32,504 nucleotides of DNA. Source: Chlorobium sp. GTDB taxonomy: Bacteria > Bacteroidota > Chlorobiia > Chlorobiales > Chlorobiaceae. Position 1 is the stretch's first letter, and the number at the start of each line of letters is the position of its first letter. A program made the translations under genes and the position numbers. The notes under the pieces were generated by a model. That model saw only the letters and a list, made by a program, of their open reading frames with translations. It was not told the DNA's origin and ran no database searches. The stretch spans positions 1-32,504 of the forward strand of contig SZYA01000025.1 of NCBI GenBank assembly GCA_005843815.1, given 5' to 3'. Shown piece after piece: positions 27,430 to 32,504 of the stretch.

Positions 27430-28707
27430 TTAGTATGACTGATTTGGTTCTTCAAGATCGAATACGTTTCGCACAAGATTGACTCTGTTTGGTATGGAGT
27501 CGGTTGTATCCATCGGTGCCTTGAGCATTTTGATGGGGTGGTGAAGGATCTTTTTCAGGATTCTGTCCGTCAGGTGCTCCATTCTCAACAGCTCCTCTTC
27601 GCTCACCCTGTAACGGTAGCGTTCGAGCTCCTTCTCCTTGATTTCAATAAACTTGGACTGGAGATCGACAATTGTTGGGCGCACCTTCAGGGTATTAATC
27701 CACTGACCAAAAGCCACAAGCTCCTCGTCAATGATGGCATGAACTTTCGGCAGCTCCTTGCTCCTTTTTTCAAGATTCTTGTCGATAATATGTTTCAGAG
27801 CGTCAATATCCTTGAGGAACATGTTCTGAAGTTTGGCAATATCGGGATCGACATTTCTCGGCAGTCCAAGATCAAGAATAATCATCGGTTTAAGCTTGCG
27901 CTTGATCATGCAGCGGTGCATCTCTGGTTCAGAGAGGATGTACTCCTTGGTGCTGACTGCGGTGATGATGATATCAAACTCGTGGAGATGATCTCTGAAC
28001 GATTCAAATGGAAGTACCTGTTTGGTGCCAAGCTCTTCGGCAAGTGCTTCAGATTTTGAAAGAGTTCGGTTGGTAATAACAATATTGCGGGCGTTTTTCT
28101 GGAAGATATGTTTTGCGGCCAGTTCACCGGTTTCACCGGCACCGATGAGCAACACCTTCTTCAGCGAAAGGTTGGAGAAGATCTTCTGGGCAAGTTCAAC
28201 AGCGGCGTAGCTGACAGAGACAGCCCCCTCCATGATTTTCGTCTTTGTCTTGACCTTTTTTGCCACACTGAATGCGGTATGGCAGAGACGGGTGAGCAGA
28301 ATCCCGGCAGACTGTGTTTCAGCCGCAATGCGGTAGGCATTTTTGACCTGCCCAAGAATCTGGCCTTCACCAAGTACCAGCGAATCAATGGCGCTTGCCA
28401 CTTCAAAAAGATGACGTGCGGTACCGCAATAAAAACGGCCGAAAAAGTGCTCCGGTCTAACCTCCTTGCGGGCATCCTTGAAAGAGATAAGGTACTCCTT
28501 GAGATACTCACAGGTGACTTCGTGCATTGCAGGAACAACATAAAGTTCCGTGCGGTTGCAGGTCGAAATCACCATGGCCTCATGGGCAAGGCCACTTGAA
28601 ATCAGGCCAGCGACAAACTCTTTGTTCTGAACTTCTGAAAGTGATATTCTTTCACGGATTTCAATAGGTGCAGTTTTGTGGTTGACACCAACTGAAATGA
28701 TGTTCAT
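27430..28707 (-). CDS. hemA: Glutamyl-tRNA reductase
   Basis: First committed enzyme of the C5 pathway; it reduces glutamyl-tRNA to glutamate-1-semialdehyde with NADPH. The 425-residue product starts [20 protein letters not shown], has the nucleophile Cys50 in STCNRTELY, the [13 protein letters not shown] block, an NADP-binding [14 protein letters not shown] motif around 185-198, and a C-terminal helical dimerisation region. It lies between the HemX/CcsA-like gene (91 bases upstream) and hemC (19 bases downstream). The glutamate-1-semialdehyde aminotransferase gene (hemL) is not in the window. Confidence 0.96.
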   Translation of the reverse strand: MNIISVGVNHKTAPIEIRERISLSEVQNKEFVAGLISSGLAHEAMVISTCNRTELYVVPAMHEVTCEYLKEYLISFKDARKEVRPEHFFGRFYCGTARHLFEVASAIDSLVLGEGQILGQVKNAYRIAAETQSAGILLTRLCHTAFSVAKKVKTKTKIMEGAVSVSYAAVELAQKIFSNLSLKKVLLIGAGETGELAAKHIFQKNARNIVITNRTLSKSEALAEELGTKQVLPFESFRDHLHEFDIIITAVSTKEYILSEPEMHRCMIKRKLKPMIILDLGLPRNVDPDIAKLQNMFLKDIDALKHIIDKNLEKRSKELPKVHAIIDEELVAFGQWINTLKVRPTIVDLQSKFIEIKEKELERYRYRVSEEELLRMEHLTDRILKKILHHPIKMLKAPMDTTDSIPNRVNLVRNVFDLEEPNQSY

Positions 28708-28772
28708 GGCAGGGTAGTTTAAATGAGCTCACAACTTTGTTTACTATGATACATATCACCAATGTATTGAAA

Positions 28773-28804
28773 AGCCTCTATTTTTCAAAGACGAGCCTCT
28801 ATTT
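28773..28804. repeat. 11-bp direct repeat at the end of the HemX-like gene
   Basis: AGCCTCTATTT occurs at 28773-28783 and 28794-28804, 21 bases apart. The second copy spans the stop codon of the membrane-protein gene. No function is evident. Confidence 0.4.
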
Positions 28805-29644
28805 AGTTAAACCATGAAAGGTCGGTGAAAAAAATGTCATGAAAACAATCAAAATCGTGACAAAGAGGAAAAGAAAGATAATCAGATAGGCCATGTGCTT
28901 GATATCCCACCCAATAATCGGCTTGACGATAATGCCAGTACCATAGAGGAGCCAGATAATGATAAGTGTCAAAAGTTTTGGCTCAAAAATGGTAACTCCT
29001 TCCCCTGAAGCTCTTTGCTCAAATATGCCGGCAAAAATTGTAATGGTGAGAAAAAGAAATCCAAGAGAGACCGCGTGCATGGTGAGTTTTTCAAGAACTT
29101 CAAGATTCGGCAGTCGCTGGAAAAACAATTCAAACCTGTTCTGCTGAATCTGACGGAACAGGAGCAGATAGAGTATGCTGTACAGACCGGCAAGAGCAAT
29201 GGCGCTGAAACCGAAGACTGTTGCAAGAAGATGTATCCCGATTCCAACTCCGCTGAATGTTGTTCCCGAGCTCTGTACCTGAGTTGTCAGAATTGAAGAG
29301 ATCAATTGTGCGCCGGCGGCAAAGGAGATGACAAAAAAGCCGGTCTTGTCGCTCTTGGTGGTGAACTCGGTAAACAGGTAGGTTGAGGTGAGGGTAAACC
29401 CTACCATGGTCATAAGATTCAATGTTGAGTAACTGATTCTGTACCCTTCAGTAGAGGTAAGAAGAGCAAGATAGATGATGTGGGTCAGCACCGTAAGGAT
29501 AAGAAAAGGCTGTTTGAATTTTTTTGCCCCCTGGTGATCCTTGAAAAAATGGACTCCATACAGATAGGTCGTTGCAATATAGAGTACTGAAACAAGCTGG
29601 TTGAGGAGCAAGAGAGGCGTATTGTTGAGTAATATATTATTCAT
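28799..29644 (-). CDS. HemX/CcsA-like cytochrome c assembly family membrane protein
   Basis: An integral membrane protein of 281 residues with about eight hydrophobic segments. It resembles the CcsA/HemX group: candidate heme-ligand histidines are His138 and His190, and His250 lies in the final loop. The tryptophan-rich WWD loop of true CcsA is reduced here to a segment ending TIFEPKLLTLIIIWLLYG (218-235). Its position just upstream of hemA matches hemX in Bacillus-type hem operons, where HemX influences HemA level, so a HemX-like role is likely. A role in heme export for cytochrome c maturation is the alternative. No symbol is assigned because the two cannot be separated here. Confidence 0.75.
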   Translation of the reverse strand: MNNILLNNTPLLLLNQLVSVLYIATTYLYGVHFFKDHQGAKKFKQPFLILTVLTHIIYLALLTSTEGYRISYSTLNLMTMVGFTLTSTYLFTEFTTKSDKTGFFVISFAAGAQLISSILTTQVQSSGTTFSGVGIGIHLLATVFGFSAIALAGLYSILYLLLFRQIQQNRFELFFQRLPNLEVLEKLTMHAVSLGFLFLTITIFAGIFEQRASGEGVTIFEPKLLTLIIIWLLYGTGIIVKPIIGWDIKHMAYLIIFLFLFVTILIVFMTFFSPTFHGLTK

Positions 29645-29685
29645 TGTATTTAAGCATCAGAAGATCAGACAAATATTGCGGCCGC

Positions 29686-29691
29686 ATTATA
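29686..29691 (-). promoter_or_regulatory. Candidate -10 box for the hemX-like/hem operon
   Basis: The minus strand carries a perfect TATAAT at 29691-29686, placing a start about 35 bases before the membrane-protein gene. No good -35 box is visible at the expected distance, so the call rests on the -10 alone. Confidence 0.35.
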
Positions 29692-29732
29692 TGAAATAAA
29701 TAATGTATATTCCGGCCATTACGTAGCGCAAA

Positions 29733-29738
29733 TATACT
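29733..29738 (+). promoter_or_regulatory. Candidate -10 box for typA
   Basis: TATACT lies 20 bases before the typA ATG and would give a short leader; a -35 box (TTCCGG, 29710-29715) is weak. The divergent hem operon promoter lies about 42 bases away. The ribosome-binding site AAGGAAAA (29747-29754) is clear. Confidence 0.35.
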
Positions 29739-29757
29739 TTATATACAAGGAAAAAAG

Positions 29758-31584
29758 ATGAGATCCACAAAAAATATCAGAAATATTGCCATTATCGCTC
29801 ACGTTGACCATGGAAAAACCACGCTTGTAGATTCAATTTTTCAGAAGACCGGTGCATTCAGGGATAACCAGCAGGTAAATGTCAGGGTGCTGGATTCCAA
29901 TCCCCAGGAGAGAGAGCGGGGCATTACCATATTTTCAAAAAATGCAGCAGCAGTTTATAAAGACCACAAGATAAATATTGTTGACACTCCTGGTCATGCC
30001 GATTTTGGTGGTGAGGTAGAGCGGATCCTTCAGATGGTTGACGGAGTGCTCTTGCTTGTCGATGCCTTTGAAGGCCCCATGCCACAGACCAAGTTTGTGC
30101 TGCGCAAAGCCCTTGAGTTGCATTTGAAGCCAATTGTGGTCATCAACAAGATTGATCGACCGCAGTCAGACCCTGTCAAGGTTCACGATCAGGTTCTCGA
30201 TCTTTTCATTGCGCTTGGTGCCGATGAGCATCAACTTGATTTCCCCTACATCTTTACCTCAGCAAAAAATGGTGTTGCCAAGTACAGCATGGATGATGAG
30301 GATGGCGATATGAGTCTCTTGCTTGATATGATTATCAAGGAGATTCCGCCTCCAATTGCCCATGATGAGGGAGGATTCCAGATGCTGGTGACTACGCTTG
30401 ACTATAGCGACTATATCGGCAAAATAGCCATTGGTCGTATCCAGCGCGGCAAGGTAAGCCCAGGCAGCCAGCTCGCCGTAGTCGGCCCTGATGGTGTGAT
30501 GGGCAAGGGTTCGGTAACAAAAGTCTTCCTTTTTGACAAGCTTCAGAAAATTGAGTCCAAAGAGGCAACATCGGGTGATATTATTGCTATCGCCGGTATA
30601 CCTGATGCTACTGTCGGCATGACGCTCGCCTCTGTTGACGACCCCGTATCGCTTGCCTCTTTTGAGATCAGCAAGCCGACACTCTCCATGCTTTTTTCGG
30701 TGAACGATTCCCCCTTTGCTGGTCTTGAAGGCAAAGAGGTTACCAGCCGCAAAATTCGCGAACGCCTGATGAAAGAGAAGATGACCAACGTTGCGCTCAA
30801 CGTCGAAGAGACCGACAGCGCTGACACTTTCCGTGTTTCGGGAAGGGGAGAGCTTCATCTTTCCGTACTTATTGAGACCATGAGGCGCGAAGGCTATGAG
30901 CTCGCCATTGCAAGGCCCGAGGTGATCATGCACAACGATGAGGATGGTACGCTGCTTGAGCCGATTGAGCATGTCACTATTGATATTCCTGAAGAGTACA
31001 CCGGTGTGATTATTGAAAAGATGGGGCGCAGAAAGGCAGAGATGACCCACATGGGGACGCTTCGTGGTGGTATGGTGAGGGTTGAATTTGAAATTCCAAC
31101 TCGTGGCCTTATCGGTTATAACCTTGAGTTTACCACTGATACCAAAGGCGAGGGCATGCTTTCACATGTCTTTTATAACTACCAGCCCTTCAAGGGCAAG
31201 CTGCCATCGCGAGAGAGTGGTGCGCTTGTTGTCTCTGAGGCAGGTATCTGCGTTGCTTATGCTCTCAGCGCTCTTGAAGATCGCGGCACCTTCTTTGTGT
31301 CGCCGAACACCAAGGTTTATGGCGGAATGATTGTTGGCGAGTCGACCAGAGGGCTGGATATTACCCTGAATGTCTGCAAGACGAAAAAGCTGAGCAACAT
31401 GCGCTCTTCCGGTACGGATGAATCGCTTCGCCTTACTCCACCGAAAATTCTTTCGCTCGAGCAGGCGCTTGAGTTTATCAATGATGATGAGTTGCTGGAG
31501 GTAACACCACAGAGCATCAGGTTGAGAAAGAAGATCCTTGATGTCAATCTGAGGGCAAAGGCCACTAAAAAGGCAAACGCCTGA
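29758..31584 (+). CDS. typA: Ribosome-associated GTPase TypA/BipA
   Basis: Translational GTPase of 608 residues related to EF-G, which binds the ribosome and aids assembly and stress growth. GTP-binding motifs are AHVDHGKT (14-21), DTPGH (about 76-80) and NKID (about 129-132). It has the C-terminal domain with the GRGELHLSVLIETMRREGYE and PTRGLIGYN blocks that separates TypA from EF-G and LepA. AAGGA is an appropriate ribosome-binding site. It is divergent from the hemX-like gene. Nothing in its residues looks unusual. Confidence 0.97.
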   Translation: MRSTKNIRNIAIIAHVDHGKTTLVDSIFQKTGAFRDNQQVNVRVLDSNPQERERGITIFSKNAAAVYKDHKINIVDTPGHADFGGEVERILQMVDGVLLLVDAFEGPMPQTKFVLRKALELHLKPIVVINKIDRPQSDPVKVHDQVLDLFIALGADEHQLDFPYIFTSAKNGVAKYSMDDEDGDMSLLLDMIIKEIPPPIAHDEGGFQMLVTTLDYSDYIGKIAIGRIQRGKVSPGSQLAVVGPDGVMGKGSVTKVFLFDKLQKIESKEATSGDIIAIAGIPDATVGMTLASVDDPVSLASFEISKPTLSMLFSVNDSPFAGLEGKEVTSRKIRERLMKEKMTNVALNVEETDSADTFRVSGRGELHLSVLIETMRREGYELAIARPEVIMHNDEDGTLLEPIEHVTIDIPEEYTGVIIEKMGRRKAEMTHMGTLRGGMVRVEFEIPTRGLIGYNLEFTTDTKGEGMLSHVFYNYQPFKGKLPSRESGALVVSEAGICVAYALSALEDRGTFFVSPNTKVYGGMIVGESTRGLDITLNVCKTKKLSNMRSSGTDESLRLTPPKILSLEQALEFINDDELLEVTPQSIRLRKKILDVNLRAKATKKANA

Positions 31585-31977
31585 TTTCATTTCAGTAATC
31601 TCCGGGTGTTCCCACGCAGCCCCCGGAGGGCTGATTCTCTCCCTTCATGAAGTGCTTGTTTGTACCAAATAGCATGAGCGAATCGGTCGATGTTGATGCG
31701 CTCAAACTCCTTATCGAGAACGAAGAGATTCCTTGCTGAGTAAAGTAATGTATAATTCAAGCAGCTCAGTTTGGGTTTTGATTTTATGTTCAATTTGGTG
31801 GCAAACGTAATGCCGAAAATTGGTGGTCATATTTGTGACATTCCCCTTTTCTAACTCAATTTTGTAATTGGGGTTGGAAAGAAATATCACTCTCACTCAA
31901 ACCCTCCGGGCAATTTGGTCAGCAGCCTGTTGATCAATTACCCTGGTTCCATTATGCTTCAGAAAGGTCATCAAACC
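31585..31977. other. Non-coding stretch with small overlapping frames
   Basis: 393 bases between typA and the MqsA-type gene, with no convincing gene. Just after typA, CAGCCC (31617-31622) and GGGCTG (31628-31633) form a six-pair hairpin with no T-run. On the minus strand a 24-codon frame follows mqsA, then a GTG-started frame of 61 codons (31896-31711) and an overlapping frame ending RINIDRFAHAIWYKQALHEG (about 31695-31640) and nearby. The last part looks protein-like and could be a degraded gene tail. I do not recognise it. Confidence 0.4.
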
Positions 31978-32376
31978 TTACATCTTTTGCATCTCCTCAA
32001 GTAAATCAGGATGCCGATCTATGAGTTTCAACAACTTGACTAACGGCGCTGGAGGGCGGGTTTCGCCACGTTCATATCGGGAAAATGCCACTTTACCGAT
32101 ACCGAATGCCAAAGCAAGTTTGGCTTGAGTGATGTTCAGCTTTTTTCGGATACGTCGAATGTCGGCACCAGGATCACCCTTTACGGCTCTCACCAACCCT
32201 TCCTGAGCCTCTGTATACCGTCGATAACTCTCTTCGTCCCAGATACCTTCGCCGCAATGTGAGCAGAATTGGCCATGCATTGCGTGCAAGGTCATCGACT
32301 TTCCACCGTATGAAAGAGTTTCCTCTACAACTTTATCGCTCATTCCGTCACAACCACATGAAGGGCATTTCATCAT
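31978..32376 (-). CDS. MqsA-family antitoxin / YgiT zinc-finger HTH regulator
   Basis: A 132-residue protein, matching the length of MqsA (131). The N-terminal zinc finger has four cysteines (4, 7, 38, 41) in CPSC and CSHC motifs, and the C-terminal XRE-type helix-turn-helix (about 74-108, ITQAKLALAFGIGKVAFSRYERG) ends in the typical LVKLLKLIDRHPDLLEEM tail. In type II systems it neutralises an MqsR toxin and represses its own operon. MqsR normally lies immediately upstream, but only 82 bases and a divergent gene start are there, and the downstream side contains no recognisable toxin, so this looks like an orphan regulator. No Shine-Dalgarno sequence is evident. Confidence 0.85.
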   Translation of the reverse strand: MMKCPSCGCDGMSDKVVEETLSYGGKSMTLHAMHGQFCSHCGEGIWDEESYRRYTEAQEGLVRAVKGDPGADIRRIRKKLNITQAKLALAFGIGKVAFSRYERGETRPPAPLVKLLKLIDRHPDLLEEMQKM

Positions 32377-32404
32377 ATTTCAAATTCATTTTGCTTTAAA
32401 CTGT

Positions 32405-32439
32405 ATCACAGGTGGCCGACTATCCGAAAACCCTGTGAT
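32405..32439. promoter_or_regulatory. Inverted repeat in the mqsA-like divergent promoter region
   Basis: ATCACAGG (32405-32412) and CCTGTGAT (32432-32439) are perfect inverted copies with a 19-base spacer, in the 82 bases between the antitoxin-like gene and the next gene start. TTTT follows on the plus strand. It could be an operator for the helix-turn-helix protein or a terminator-like hairpin. It is not the AACCT/AGGTT palindrome reported for E. coli MqsA. Confidence 0.45.
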
Positions 32440-32458
32440 TTTAATATAAACAGAAACC

Positions 32459-32504
32459 ATGAAAAAATGGTCGAACAAGGTGTTGTACCCGGATGTGGCT
32501 GAAT
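32459..32504 (+). CDS. Partial coding sequence at the window edge
   Basis: An ATG at 32459 opens a frame of 15 codons plus one base, MKKWSNKVLYPDVAE, that runs out at the window end. It is divergent from the antitoxin-like gene. A TAATAT box lies 12 bases before the ATG. The fragment is too short to identify. Confidence 0.4.
   Translation, partial: MKKWSNKVLYPDVAE

Noticed and set aside
30259..31050. 263-codon minus-strand frame opposite typA
   Set aside because: It is an antisense shadow of a fully recognisable GTPase and has no family resemblance.

Overview
The window reads as a contiguous chromosomal segment of a green sulfur bacterium (Chlorobiaceae, Chlorobium/Pelodictyon type). The main reasons are a sepiapterin reductase that closely resembles the characterised Chlorobium tepidum enzyme and sits beside a pterin synthase, a C5-pathway tetrapyrrole gene cluster (hemA-hemC-hemD, with hemB nearby), start sites that often lack a Shine-Dalgarno sequence, and a moderate base composition. 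Species cannot be fixed from the window alone. About 25 protein genes are present, most on the minus strand. No rRNA, tRNA, CRISPR array or insertion sequence was recognised.

Layout. 1-452: a run of GC-rich stem-loops, then the leader of a DEAD-box RNA helicase (453-2261), with a terminator-like hairpin just before the start codon; a small DUF2721-like membrane protein follows. 2797-5005 (minus): rsmB and a XerD-type recombinase. 5117-5226: a SAM-I riboswitch in front of metX. 6491-10400 (minus): serS, a YqeY-like gene, sepiapterin reductase, radC and a PTPS/QueD-like enzyme. 10532-18438 (minus): a two-partner secretion pair, a 2047-residue TpsA exoprotein upstream of its TpsB transporter. 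18679-20918 (minus): aroC and hemB. 21002-24496 (minus): a complete set of biotin-dependent, membrane-bound decarboxylase subunits (carboxyltransferase, OadG, biotin carrier, OadB). 24763-25524 (plus): a hisN-like phosphatase. 25705-29644 (minus): a HemX/CcsA-like membrane protein, hemA, hemC and hemD. 29758-31584 (plus): typA. 31978-32376 (minus): an MqsA-type antitoxin without a visible toxin. The window ends 46 bases into another gene.

How the genes fit together. HemA, HemC, HemD and HemB are four of the steps from glutamyl-tRNA to uroporphyrinogen III, which feeds heme, bacteriochlorophyll and corrinoids. AroC provides chorismate for aromatic amino acids and quinones. MetX and its SAM-sensing leader link methionine synthesis to the SAM that methyltransferases such as RsmB consume. 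The reductase and PTPS-like gene point to threo-biopterin synthesis, known from this phylum. The decarboxylase module would couple methylmalonyl-CoA or a similar substrate to an ion gradient, but its beta subunit has asparagine where the characterised sodium pumps have an essential aspartate. That substitution is the most testable surprise here. The TpsA protein, with eleven 58-residue repeats and alternating MBG-type modules, is the largest accessory feature.
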